39,473 bases of DNA from an uncultured Verrucomicrobiota bacterium. GTDB taxonomy: Bacteria; Verrucomicrobiota; Kiritimatiellia; CAIVKH01. Positions within the stretch are counted from its first letter, which is position 1, and the number at the start of each line of letters is the position of its first letter. The DNA is taken from the NCBI GenBank assembly GCA_937996795.1, contig CALKUH010000055.1:1-39473 (forward strand), read 5' to 3'. The notes under the pieces are model-generated. The model saw only the letters and a list, made by a program, of their open reading frames with translations, had not been told where the DNA came from and searched no databases. The translations under genes were made by a program, and so were the position numbers. Below are positions 22,574 through 30,848 of the stretch, piece after piece.

Positions 22574-22667
22574 CACCACGGAGCGCACGGAGGCACCGAG
22601 GGAGAAGCGATGTTTCAGTCAGCCCACCCCCAATAAAAAAAGCCTCTTCGTGATCTCCGTGTACTCC
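22574..22667. repeat. Imperfect inverted repeat of the CCACGGAG...CTCCGTG type
   Basis: CACCACGGAGCGCACGGAGG at 22574 faces GATCTCCGTGTACTCC ending at 22667. It is similar in sequence to the arms at 30625 and 30811. It lies between the permease and the helical-repeat gene. Nothing else is seen in 22537-22786. Confidence 0.6.
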
Positions 22668-22786
22668 AGCGAAGCTGGTGGTGGGAAATAAGTTCATCAC
22701 GAACCGCTGATGCGCTGCACAGTCGATCCGTGGATGGTTCATTTCCTGCCGCATGAAAGTAGCGCGAATGTTCATGATTCGTTGAA

Positions 22787-24103
22787 CTAATTTTGTGGCA
22801 GGGCGAGTTCGCGGCGGGCGAGGATGCCGCTGCCGAGCAGGGCGAGCAGGCCGCCGCCGGCGGCGAGTTGGATGAGGCCGACGCGGAGCAGCCACGCGGT
22901 CTCCACGAGCAGCCCCGTCGCGACCGTGTCGAGCACGGGCGGCCCGCGCAGCGGCGCGAGCGCGGCGCGCAGCGCGTAGGACACCTGTTCCATGATCCGC
23001 AGGGCGCCCGACCCGGCGACGGGATCGGTTCCCGCGTGCGTCGTGAGCTGGGTCATGAAGATTAACGCGACGGCCATGAAGAGGGCGACCGGCGACGAGA
23101 ACAGCGCGCCCGCCGTCACGCCGAGCGCGGTGAGGAAGCCGAGTCGGATCAGCAGCAGCATGAGCGCGCGCGCGTAATTCTCCGTGAACCTGCCCGCGGG
23201 CAGCAGGAGGCGCAGGCCATCGACCGGGTTGAAGACGATGGTGATGTGGGCGGGGTCCTCGTTGATGTACGACAGCGTGAGTTCCCGCGAGCCGCGGAGC
23301 GCGCCCGCCGGAATTTCCACCACGTGGTGCGCCTCGGGCGCGTGGGTCCGCGCGAGCTGCCACGCATCGGGCTGGTCCGGCGGCCCCGCCATCCAGCGCC
23401 CGCGCAGCGGCTCGGCATGGCGCTCCGCGGCGGAGAAGCGGAGGCGGAGGCGGATGGTTTCGCCGGGCGCGGGCGCGCGCGGCAGCGTGAAGCGCCAGTC
23501 GCGGCGCTGGCCGGGATAGACCGCGAGCGAGCGGCCGGTGACTTCCTGCCGCACGGCCTCCAGCGCCTGCGCGCGGGTCAGCCCCTCGGGCACACGGCCT
23601 TCGCGCAGGTACTGTTCGTAGCGTTGCACCGCCTGGGCCTCAAGGTCCTCCGCCTGCGGCGCCACGGGTTGGAACACCGCGCGCCAGTCCGTCGCCCCCG
23701 CCGTCTGCGCGTCGAGCAGATCGCGCGGCAGCAGCGCGGCCGTGGCGGCGCCCGCCGCGAGCAGCAGCACCGTGTTCACCGCCATCAACCCGAGCCATTT
23801 GCCGAGCCAGATTTCCGCGCGGCGCACCGGTTTTACCGCGAGCAACTGGATCTGCCGCTCCTCGATCTCCTGCGCGATGGACATCGCGCCCGCCCATACG
23901 CTGGAGAGCGCGAGCAGCGCGAAGGCCGCGCCGAGGCTGTAGGTGAGGATGATCCGCAACTGCCCCTCGGCCGTCCCGTCGCCCTTCAGCGTGAGGGGCA
24001 GGCCGATGACCGCGAGGCCCATCAGGAAGAGCAGGCTCACCACCATGCGTGAGCGCACGGCGCTGCGGATGGCGATGACGGCGATGGCGAGGATGCGGCG
24101 CAT
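22787..24103 (-). CDS. ABC-2 type transporter permease
   Basis: 438 residues. The N-terminal membrane part has VVSLLFLMGLAVIGLPLTL (first segment after a short cytoplasmic start), LRIILTYSLGAAFALLALSSVWAGAMSIAQEIEERQIQLLAVKPV and WLGKWLGLMAVNTVLLLAAGAATAAL; the EIEERQIQ...KP motif is typical of ABC-2/NosY-type permeases. A soluble domain of about 190 residues (120-310) follows, beta-rich and extracytoplasmic. Two or three further membrane segments close the protein (ALMLLLIRLGFLTALGVTAGALF, VALFMAVALIFM, AAGGGLLALLGSGIL). ATG 24103 is 19 bp after the ATPase stop, so the two form one exporter operon. The substrate is unknown. Confidence 0.88.
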   Translation of the reverse strand: MRRILAIAVIAIRSAVRSRMVVSLLFLMGLAVIGLPLTLKGDGTAEGQLRIILTYSLGAAFALLALSSVWAGAMSIAQEIEERQIQLLAVKPVRRAEIWLGKWLGLMAVNTVLLLAAGAATAALLPRDLLDAQTAGATDWRAVFQPVAPQAEDLEAQAVQRYEQYLREGRVPEGLTRAQALEAVRQEVTGRSLAVYPGQRRDWRFTLPRAPAPGETIRLRLRFSAAERHAEPLRGRWMAGPPDQPDAWQLARTHAPEAHHVVEIPAGALRGSRELTLSYINEDPAHITIVFNPVDGLRLLLPAGRFTENYARALMLLLIRLGFLTALGVTAGALFSSPVALFMAVALIFMTQLTTHAGTDPVAGSGALRIMEQVSYALRAALAPLRGPPVLDTVATGLLVETAWLLRVGLIQLAAGGGLLALLGSGILARRELALPQN

Positions 24104-24122
24104 GGTGCGATGGGTCGCGGGG

Positions 24123-25205
24123 TCAGGAATCGTCGGGGCCCAGCAGTTTTTCCAGTTCGCGGTTGGCTTGTTCCATCGTCGGTTTCGGCGTGGCGGGTGG
24201 GGCGGGGGGCGTTTCGGCGGGCCGTTCGGATTCGGGTTTGGTGAGCTGCTCCAGCAGGTTCGCGCCGGCGGCGGGCGGCGTGGCGAGGTAGGCCGCGACG
24301 GCGGAGGCCGTGCCGACGCCGGACGCCTCGGTCGTCGCGCGTCGCGCGCGCTCGACGACGTCGAGGAAGAACTGTTCGAGGTCCTTGCGCGGATGGTCGA
24401 GTTCCGGGTCGTGTCCGAGTTCCGCCTTCACCGACGCGAGGACGCGCTGCATCGTCGCCGCGGGCAGGTCGGGCGGCAGCCAGACGCGGGTGCGCGTGCG
24501 CTCCTCGAGCAACTCGCGGATCGGGCCGCTGGCCTGGATGCGGCCGTTGTAGAGGATCAACACGCGGTCGCACACGTCCTCGACATCGGCCAGCAGGTGC
24601 GACGACATCAGCACGGTCTTGCCGCGCCGCGCGAGGGTGGTGATGAGGTCCTTCATCTGGCGGCAGCCGATCGGGTCGAGGCCGGACGTCGGTTCGTCGA
24701 GGATGACGAGGTCCGGGTCATTGATGAGCGCCTGCGCGAGGCCGATGCGCCGCATCATGCCCTTGGAAAATTCGCCCACCGTGCGGTGGCGCGCGTGGGC
24801 GAGGCCGATCATGTCCAGCAGTTGCGCGATGCGCGCCTTGCGTTCGCCGCGGTCGAGGTCGAACAGCTTGCCGTAGAAATCGAGCGTCTCCTCCGCCGTA
24901 AGGTAGGGATAGAGGTACGACTCCTCCGGCAGGTAGCCGAGCCGCGCCTTGGCGTGCACGTCGCGCGGGTCGCGCCCGAGCACGCGCAGCGCGCCGCGTG
25001 TCGGGTGCAGCAGCCCGAGGATCATCTTGATCGTCGTGCTCTTGCCCGACCCGTTCGGCCCCAGCAAGCCGAACACCTCGCCGCGCCGGACCTCGAACGA
25101 AACCTCCTGCACCGCGGCCACCTTCGGCCGCCGCCAGAAATCGCGGAAGCTCTTCGACAATCCTTCCGCGCGGATGATGGGTTCGGGTGCGGGCGCGTCG
25201 TTCAT
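24123..25205 (-). CDS. ABC exporter ATP-binding protein with extended C-terminus
   Basis: 360 residues. Walker A GPNGSGKST near residue 48, Q-loop LPEES, signature FSKGMMRRIGLAQAL, Walker B LVILDEPTSGLDP, then the switch His in MSSHLLADVEDVCDRV. This is the CcmA/GldA/NosF-like exporter class. The domain ends near 225. A further 135 residues, partly Ala/Pro-rich (ATEASGVGTASAVAAY, PAETPPAPPATPKPT), form an accessory extension of unknown role. ATG 25205 opens MNDAPAPEP directly before the ABC domain; the longer frame upstream is Arg-rich and antisense-like. It pairs with the permease next to it. Confidence 0.95.
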   Translation of the reverse strand: MNDAPAPEPIIRAEGLSKSFRDFWRRPKVAAVQEVSFEVRRGEVFGLLGPNGSGKSTTIKMILGLLHPTRGALRVLGRDPRDVHAKARLGYLPEESYLYPYLTAEETLDFYGKLFDLDRGERKARIAQLLDMIGLAHARHRTVGEFSKGMMRRIGLAQALINDPDLVILDEPTSGLDPIGCRQMKDLITTLARRGKTVLMSSHLLADVEDVCDRVLILYNGRIQASGPIRELLEERTRTRVWLPPDLPAATMQRVLASVKAELGHDPELDHPRKDLEQFFLDVVERARRATTEASGVGTASAVAAYLATPPAAGANLLEQLTKPESERPAETPPAPPATPKPTMEQANRELEKLLGPDDS

Positions 25206-25237
25206 GCCCCACACGATAGCGGCAGCGCGCCGTTGAT

Positions 25238-25435
25238 TCAATCGCCCTTGGCGAGACCGCCTGGCGACGTCTGCGCGCGCGACGCGGTTTTCCGCGCGCG
25301 GAGGCGCTCTTCCGGCGGGATCAGGAAGGTGACTTTTCCGCGCAGCACGCATCCGGGCCGGCCGGGCACACACTCGCACGCCAGCTTGCGGCAACGGTCG
25401 GTGGTCGCGTCAAAATGTGGACAAAAGAAGCTCAT
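25238..25435 (-). CDS. Small cysteine-rich protein, function unknown
   Basis: 65 residues. CPHFDATTDRCRKLACEC, then GRPGCVLRGKVTFLIP: five Cys in the first 30 residues plus one His could bind a metal or form a tiny zinc fold. The C-terminus is basic and loose. It sits in a minus-strand group (DUF721-like gene, then this, then the ABC genes) with gaps of 21 and 32 bp, so co-transcription is likely. The regular Cys spacing and the gene-like spacing favour a real gene. Confidence 0.65.
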   Translation of the reverse strand: MSFFCPHFDATTDRCRKLACECVPGRPGCVLRGKVTFLIPPEERLRARKTASRAQTSPGGLAKGD

Positions 25436-25456
25436 CGGAGGCCCCTGCCGTTGGCG

Positions 25457-25873
25457 CTATTTTCGGCGGGCGTCGGTTTGGAGGTCGGGATCGGCTTGGA
25501 AGCGGAGGTCGGTGATGCGGGCGGCGCCGAAGCGGTCCTGCAGTTTTTTCAGCAGTTCGGTTTTGCCGTAGCGCGAGAGCTCGTGCAGCCAGGCGGCGTT
25601 GCTGACGTAGATGGTGAGCACGGTGCGCTGGAGCTGGCCGGGCCGCGCGCGGCGAGCGACGGCGTCGCCGACGAGCGTGTGCCATTCGGAGAGGAGCGTC
25701 TGTTCCCAGAGTTTCGCGTCGAGCCCGGCGTGTTTCAGCAGGCCGGCGGCGAGGTCGCCGATTGTGGCGGTGGATTCCGAGGCGTCGGGTCGATGTTCGG
25801 GCGGCAATTGGAAGCGCTCGCGCTCCAGTTGCCAGCGGCCGTAGTTGAACGAGCGGCTGCGCGTGGCGGCCAT
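25457..25873 (-). CDS. DUF721 / DciA-like protein
   Basis: 138 residues. After an N-terminal linker the segment LWEQTLLSEWHTLVGDAVARRARPGQLQRTVLTIYVSNAAWLHELSRYGKTELLKKLQDRFG carries the KH-like DUF721 pattern: W..LVG..A..A.P......L.V...N..W..EL......LL..L, then ITDLRF. Members called DciA load the replicative helicase DnaB in bacteria that lack DnaC; whether this one does so is inference from family. It is preceded by a 71-residue unknown gene (7 bp gap) and followed by the Cys-rich gene (21 bp gap). Confidence 0.85.
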   Translation of the reverse strand: MAATRSRSFNYGRWQLERERFQLPPEHRPDASESTATIGDLAAGLLKHAGLDAKLWEQTLLSEWHTLVGDAVARRARPGQLQRTVLTIYVSNAAWLHELSRYGKTELLKKLQDRFGAARITDLRFQADPDLQTDARRK

Positions 25874-25880
25874 GGCGGAC

Positions 25881-26096
25881 TCAGGGTGCCCGCGTGTCGT
25901 TGCGGCAGCCGTAGCGAACCAGCCAGTCCACCGAGGCGCGCTCCCAGCCGATGTCGTGTCCGGCGCGTTCGCTCTCGTACCATTTGTGCAGCAGGATCTC
26001 GCGCTTCATGTGTTCCCATTTGCGGACGAGCAGTGAGTTGCGCACCCACTGGTCCGCTTCCGGGTCGGCCGCTTTGTGCTGGAGGAGAATCACCAT
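25881..26096 (-). CDS. Small conserved-looking protein, function unknown
   Basis: 71 residues from ATG 26096. The sequence is aromatic- and charge-rich (WVRNSLLVRKWEHMKREILLHKWYESERAGHDIGWERA, then VDWLVRYG). The dense Trp/Tyr and paired helices suggest a compact helical domain; the ending WLVRYGCRNDTRAP is not hydrophobic. An upstream GTG-type extension to 26162 has no supporting site. It is the first gene of the minus-strand group, divergent from the large secreted protein. The 198-bp spacer holds an AT-rich stretch (GTTAAAATTACATC near 26192) but no clear promoter boxes. Confidence 0.6.
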   Translation of the reverse strand: MVILLQHKAADPEADQWVRNSLLVRKWEHMKREILLHKWYESERAGHDIGWERASVDWLVRYGCRNDTRAP

Positions 26097-26294
26097 ACGC
26101 AGGGCAAACGTGAGGACATAGTGTGCGTTCGATGTGAATGCTGTCAAGTGCGCGGGGGGCACGCGGTTTGCGATCTTGTTGTGAGTAAAGCGTTAAAATT
26201 ACATCGGGAAAACCAGATGACAGACGGCACGCTGTCGTGTATTTAAGGCCGTAACTGGAAGTTCGGCTGTTCTCTTAATGGGGGAGTAAGCAGC

Positions 26295-29234
26295 ATGAAA
26301 TGTAAAACGCTGTACCTGGCGTTTTCGCTGGCGTTGCCCTTGTGGGCGGGCGCGACGCCGGCGAATACGCCTGTCTTGGATGGGCGTCCGCTGGAATACG
26401 ACGCGGCCGATTTGCGCGCGTCGTACACCGGCGGAGGCGGGGCCTTCGGCGCGGGCGTCGCAATCAGCAATCTCTTCGTCACGTGGGATGCGACGTATGT
26501 CTATGTGATGCTGCAGGGCGCGGAGGCGAACGACAAGCTGGTCGTCATGCTCGACGTGGACCCGGGCGCCGGCACGGGGGCGGAAACGACGACAAACTGG
26601 ACGGGCGTGACGCCCGACTACATCCGATACAACGATGTGGGGTGGCGCAAGTCGGACGCGGGCGGCGCGGTGGCGTTCGGCCTCGACTATCAGATCGCGA
26701 GCGAAGGATTCTTCAACAACATCGTGCGCGTGCTCTATGACGGCGTCGCCACGCCGGACTCCACGAATGTCGAATCGCTGTTCGACGCGGGCAACGGGGC
26801 GAGTCCGCTGGGCACGCCGGTGGACATGGCGGTCCAGAGCGACACGTCGTCCTGCGGGCTCAAGGGCGTGGAGGCGCGCATCGCGTGGAGCGAGCTCTAT
26901 GGCGCGGGCGGGCGCTTCGGCACGGTGAACGTGGGCGAAGTCGTGCCGCAGGGCGCGACGCTCCGTCTCTTCGCGACGATCCACAACAACGACCCGAACA
27001 TCACGTACAATTCGAACGACACGATTCCGCAGCAGGTCAGCGCCAATGCGTCGTGGGTCGACGGGTTGCTGACGACGGACACCTACCTCGACGTGATCGT
27101 GGACGGCGACAACGACGGGTTTCCCGACGTCGCGCCGGGCGACGCGAACGCGCCGTTCATCCGCTACGCCTCTGGCGTGCAGAGCAATCGCGTGGTGTAT
27201 GTGCAGCTCAACGAGCCGCTGAACAACCTCACGGCGACCACGCCCGCGCACTGGCGCGTCGGCGCCGATGCGCCGGGCAGCGTGACCATGGCGGGAACCA
27301 ACGCGGTGCTGCTGGAGCTGACCAACGACCTGCCCGCGGCGGGCACGGTGTTGCTCGTGACCGCGACGAACATCCAGGACGTGGCGGGCAACGAGCGGCT
27401 CATCGAAATCTGCATGCTGCCCGCCGCGTCCGGATTAACGAATGCGCTGACCGTGCGCTTCGTGCTGGAGGCGGATTCGGGGCTGGGCGCGGCGCCGGGG
27501 GCGAATGACTTCTTTATCAACGGCGACCTGTTCCCGCTGGAGTTCGGATTCCCGCCCTCCACGTCGAGCCCGCTCGCGGTGTTGAGCGGGACGTGGCACT
27601 ACCGCGACGTCGTGTTTCCGCCCGGCACGGGATCCGAACTGAGCTACAAATACAGCGGCATCCTGACCGCCACCGGCACCAACACCTACGAAGCGGTGCG
27701 CCTCGCCGAGTTCGCGACCGCGTCGCGCAAATTGACACTGCCGACGGATGCGACGTTCCTTGTCGTGACGGACTACCTCGGCGCGGCGGCGGCGCCGTAC
27801 CGCGACCCGGGGACCAATGTCGATTACAACGCGCTGTTCGCCGACGTGCGGCGCGGCGATGCGGGCGTGCGCGAGCGGACGACGGTGCTCTTCCAGCTCG
27901 ACCTGTCGGGCCGCAATCGCGCGGGCATCAGCCGCGTGCTGCTGCAGGGGTCCGACCCGCTGCGCGGGTTTAACGCGAACGACCAGGCGATTCCCGGCGA
28001 CTTCGCGGGCTCGCTCGTGCCGCCGTGGCAGGTGGGCGGCGTCACGCTGGTGGACGACGGCACGCTCGGCGACGCGGTGGCGGATGACGGCATCTACTCG
28101 CGCGAGTGGGTGTTCAGCACGGACGGCTACGATTCCACCGCCGAGCCCGAATTCCCGCACAGCCTGGTGGGCGGCGGCGAGTTCACCGATCCGTACTTCG
28201 GCGACTCCTTCTGGCTCGCCGGCCGCAGCCCGCGCAGCGTGATCTACAAATACTACGTCGTGAAAAACGACAACAGCGTGCTGGAAAGCCCCACCTCGAA
28301 CATTGAACTCTACCTGCAGGACGCGGCGCCCACCAACGTCGTGCTGTCGCCGTTCGTGTGGGACAACGAAACGCTCCCGCTGCCGCCGCCGACGAACAGT
28401 CCGACGATGCTCGCCCCGGTGATCCTGACCGGAAGCCAGGTGCGCGTGCTCTTCGAGAATGTGCCGGGCGAATTGCAGCATGGCGTGCAGGTCAGCACGA
28501 ACCTGCTGCAGGGCTGGCTGGACTACGGCCACCGCGCCTCGGGCAGCGGCGGCAACTGGACTTCCGTGGTCCGGCAGGCGAATCCGCAGGGCGAGTTCTA
28601 CCAGGCCTATGCCGGGCCGGGGAACCCCGCCGACCTCGCGCGCTGGACGCCGAACCCGATTCCCGCCACCGGCGCCACGGTGACGTTTACCTTCGACCAG
28701 AACGTCCGCAACCTCGCGGGGCATCGCGACGTTCGCTGGTTCGGGCGCATCCTCGGTGGCCCGTTCACCAACCTCATCCCGATGACCTTCCTCAACAACG
28801 GGCGGTGGACGCTCGATATCCCCGTGCCGCCCGCGACGAACAACAGCGTGCAGTTCCTGTTCACGGACCCGAATCTGACGGCCTTCGACAAGACCTATGC
28901 CGACAAGGATTTCTACGTGAATGTCGGCGGGCGCGTGACGTGGACGCCGGAGCGCCCTGCGCCGTCCGGGTTGTTCTCCGTGACCTACAATGCGTCCAAT
29001 TCGGTCCTCGCGACCGCGACGCAGGTTCTGTTCCACCACGGGTTCGACAACTTCCAGGGCGTCACGACGCCGACGATGACGAACCTGCTCGGTACGAACG
29101 TGCCCGGCATGTGGACGATCACGGTCACGGTTCCCGCCAATCGCAGCAATGCGGTGGACTGGGTGTTCCAGAACGGCGCCGGCACGTTCGACAACAACAG
29201 CAACAACGACTGGCGCGCGTTTATCGCGCCGTGA
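26295..29234 (+). CDS. Large secreted protein with DOMON-like, anchor-X and CBM-like domains
   Basis: 979 residues with a signal peptide (MKCKTLYLAFSLALPLWAGA). The start follows GGGGGAG. Residues 25-250 resemble a DOMON/CBM9-like sugar-binding sandwich (VLDGRPLEYDAADL, NLFVTWDATYVYVMLQGAEANDKLVVMLDVDPG). DGDNDGFPD near 275 is a calcium-binding-type loop. The middle has VDDGTLGDAVADDGIYS, as in choice-of-anchor X domains. The C-terminal 200 residues hold two starch-binding-like modules: FTFDQNVRNLAGHRDVRW..., and LFHHGFDNFQGV ending WVFQNGAGTFDNNSNNDW (CBM25/53-like). No catalytic domain is seen, so it probably binds polysaccharide at the cell surface. It is followed after 13 bp by the pseudopilin gene. 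Confidence 0.82.
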   Translation: MKCKTLYLAFSLALPLWAGATPANTPVLDGRPLEYDAADLRASYTGGGGAFGAGVAISNLFVTWDATYVYVMLQGAEANDKLVVMLDVDPGAGTGAETTTNWTGVTPDYIRYNDVGWRKSDAGGAVAFGLDYQIASEGFFNNIVRVLYDGVATPDSTNVESLFDAGNGASPLGTPVDMAVQSDTSSCGLKGVEARIAWSELYGAGGRFGTVNVGEVVPQGATLRLFATIHNNDPNITYNSNDTIPQQVSANASWVDGLLTTDTYLDVIVDGDNDGFPDVAPGDANAPFIRYASGVQSNRVVYVQLNEPLNNLTATTPAHWRVGADAPGSVTMAGTNAVLLELTNDLPAAGTVLLVTATNIQDVAGNERLIEICMLPAASGLTNALTVRFVLEADSGLGAAPGANDFFINGDLFPLEFGFPPSTSSPLAVLSGTWHYRDVVFPPGTGSELSYKYSGILTATGTNTYEAVRLAEFATASRKLTLPTDATFLVVTDYLGAAAAPYRDPGTNVDYNALFADVRRGDAGVRERTTVLFQLDLSGRNRAGISRVLLQGSDPLRGFNANDQAIPGDFAGSLVPPWQVGGVTLVDDGTLGDAVADDGIYSREWVFSTDGYDSTAEPEFPHSLVGGGEFTDPYFGDSFWLAGRSPRSVIYKYYVVKNDNSVLESPTSNIELYLQDAAPTNVVLSPFVWDNETLPLPPPTNSPTMLAPVILTGSQVRVLFENVPGELQHGVQVSTNLLQGWLDYGHRASGSGGNWTSVVRQANPQGEFYQAYAGPGNPADLARWTPNPIPATGATVTFTFDQNVRNLAGHRDVRWFGRILGGPFTNLIPMTFLNNGRWTLDIPVPPATNNSVQFLFTDPNLTAFDKTYADKDFYVNVGGRVTWTPERPAPSGLFSVTYNASNSVLATATQVLFHHGFDNFQGVTTPTMTNLLGTNVPGMWTITVTVPANRSNAVDWVFQNGAGTFDNNSNNDWRAFIAP

Positions 29235-29247
29235 GGGCGCGGAGTTG

Positions 29248-29991
29248 ATGAGCATGGCCCGCGTCACCCGCACCGCTTTCACGCTGATCGAGCTGCTCGT
29301 GGTCGTCGCGATCGCGGGCCTACTGCTCGCCCTGCTGTTCCCCAGCATGACCCGCGCGCTCGAACAGTCGCGCCGCTCCGCCTGCCGCAGCAACCTGCGC
29401 GACCTCGGCGTCAGCCTGAAAATGTTCGCGACCGATCACAACGGGTGGTACGTGCTGGCGGACACCAACACGCTGGCCAGCGGCGCGCCGCGATACCGCT
29501 ACAATAACGGCGAGCCCTATTTGTCAGAGGAGTATCCATTCACTCGGCACGGGCGCAAACTTTACTCGAACGAGTATGTCCGATCCGGCCGCGTGTTCGT
29601 CTGCCCCAGCGACAAATGGGAATATCGAACGGGTACGCTTCGTGTGAACGTGAAACCGGCGAAGGATGGCCCCACCTTTGCCGTGCCGGGAGCGGAAGCC
29701 TTCAATAGTCTGGGGAACTGTAGCTATATGTATATTTCGGGTTACGGCATCACCACTCAGGAGGACCCGAGTCGCGCGGGTGTTCTCGTGGATGAGTCCA
29801 ACGATCAAGAGCGGGGAGACCGGAGTCCTGGAGATATGCCGTCCATCGGAAAGGATGACAACCACGGCGCGAATTATCGCAACGTGCTCTATTTCGACGG
29901 GCATGTGGTGAGTCTTGAGGGCGACGACGTGGCGAACACCAACCTGTTCGGGCACCTGATAAATACGGACATCCTGAACAGCGTGGACTAG
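29248..29991 (+). CDS. Type IV pilin-like pseudopilin (DUF1559-like)
   Basis: 247 residues. The prepilin peptidase site is classical: short basic leader, then AFTLIELLVVVAIAGLLLAL with the +5 Glu. RSACRSNLRDLGVSLKMFATDHNGWY follows, and near the end NVLYFDGHVVSLEGDD, an H-x-DG-type motif common in large PVC pseudopilin families. The start is ATG 29248 with GGAG 5 bp upstream; a second ATG is at 29254. By family knowledge the protein is processed by a prepilin peptidase and joins a type II secretion or pilus fibre. A pseudopilin next to a secreted sugar-binding protein suggests a joint role in secretion or attachment. Confidence 0.92.
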   Translation: MSMARVTRTAFTLIELLVVVAIAGLLLALLFPSMTRALEQSRRSACRSNLRDLGVSLKMFATDHNGWYVLADTNTLASGAPRYRYNNGEPYLSEEYPFTRHGRKLYSNEYVRSGRVFVCPSDKWEYRTGTLRVNVKPAKDGPTFAVPGAEAFNSLGNCSYMYISGYGITTQEDPSRAGVLVDESNDQERGDRSPGDMPSIGKDDNHGANYRNVLYFDGHVVSLEGDDVANTNLFGHLINTDILNSVD

Positions 29992-30000
29992 AGTGTCCGC

Positions 30001-30615
30001 GTGAAATTTCGTTCCCGAGTGGATCTGGTTCTCGTCGGCGCGGCGCTGTTCCTGGGGCTGGCCCTGACGGCGGTTTCGCACATCCCGAATCCGGGGCGCG
30101 CGACCGCGGACGCGCCGGAGGAGGAGCCGGCCGGGTTCCCGGTGCACTGGTCGCGACCCGGCGCCTTCTTTCCCGTGCTCGGCTGGCGCGATCCCGTGGC
30201 GTTGTCCGCGTCGGAGTTGATGGCGGACCGCCAGCTGGCGAATCTGGATCCCACCGCGTTCAACTGCCACTTCTACACGCGCTTCCACATCCGCCGCCAG
30301 CGCGGCGAGTCCGTCATGCCGCGTCCCCGCCAGGAACACTTGAGCGCCCGGTGCCTCGCGCTGTACGGCTATCATCCGGTGACCGGCCCGATGGCCGCGG
30401 GGGACATCCTGACGGCCATCCGCGCCGACGACGCGGGCCAGGAACGCATCACGCACAGCGCGCTGGTGCTGGCCGTGGATGCGCGGGGCCAGCCGTCGCG
30501 CATCCGCCAGAAATTCGACGACGAACATCCCGTGGTCGATGTGACGATGGACGAGTTCCGCACGCTCTACGCCGGCCTCCACCCCTGGCGCATCACCGCC
30601 TGGCGCGCGCAGTAG
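30001..30615 (+). CDS. Exported or membrane-anchored protein, possible cysteine-hydrolase-like fold
   Basis: 204 residues starting at GTG 30001, 9 bp after the pseudopilin stop. One hydrophobic segment (LVLVGAALFLGLALTAVSH) anchors it or is a signal. The body contains FNCHFYT near residue 96 and THSALVLAVDARG near 158, then DVTMDEFRTLYAG. A Cys at a helix start, a later His on a strand, and GDILTA just before it recall NlpC/P60 or CHAP-type hydrolases; this is a suggestion only, with no decisive catalytic third residue. It ends the plus-strand cluster that begins at 26295. Confidence 0.7.
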   Translation: MKFRSRVDLVLVGAALFLGLALTAVSHIPNPGRATADAPEEEPAGFPVHWSRPGAFFPVLGWRDPVALSASELMADRQLANLDPTAFNCHFYTRFHIRRQRGESVMPRPRQEHLSARCLALYGYHPVTGPMAAGDILTAIRADDAGQERITHSALVLAVDARGQPSRIRQKFDDEHPVVDVTMDEFRTLYAGLHPWRITAWRAQ

Positions 30616-30624
30616 GGAAAACTC

Positions 30625-30837
30625 CACCACGGAGACGCGGAGGCGCAGAGAGGAATCAACCACCGATGCGCACGAATCCGGATGTGGCCTGTCTCCGCAT
30701 CCGCGGTCGCTCCGCCCGGATTTTTCACCGCGAATTCCGCAAATTTGCGCGAATGGTATCCGGGGTCTCTTCCTTAATCCGCGCAATCCGTTTAATCTGC
30801 GGTTCCCTCTTCTCCGCGCCTCCGTGTCTCCGTGGTG
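30625..30837. repeat. Inverted repeat element of about 213 bp
   Basis: Arms of 27 bp, CACCACGGAGACGCGGAGGC... at 30625 and its near-perfect reverse complement at 30811-30837, enclose about 160 bp with no gene (30652-30810). The enclosed part has GCGAATTCCGCAAATTTGCG-like short palindromes. It sits between converging genes. Confidence 0.8.
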
Positions 30838-30848
30838 AACGCCTTTGC

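Noticed and set aside
27435..29393. 652-codon minus-strand frame opposite the secreted protein
   Set aside because: Arg/Val/His-rich antisense of a gene with a signal peptide and recognisable domains; no start site or motif.
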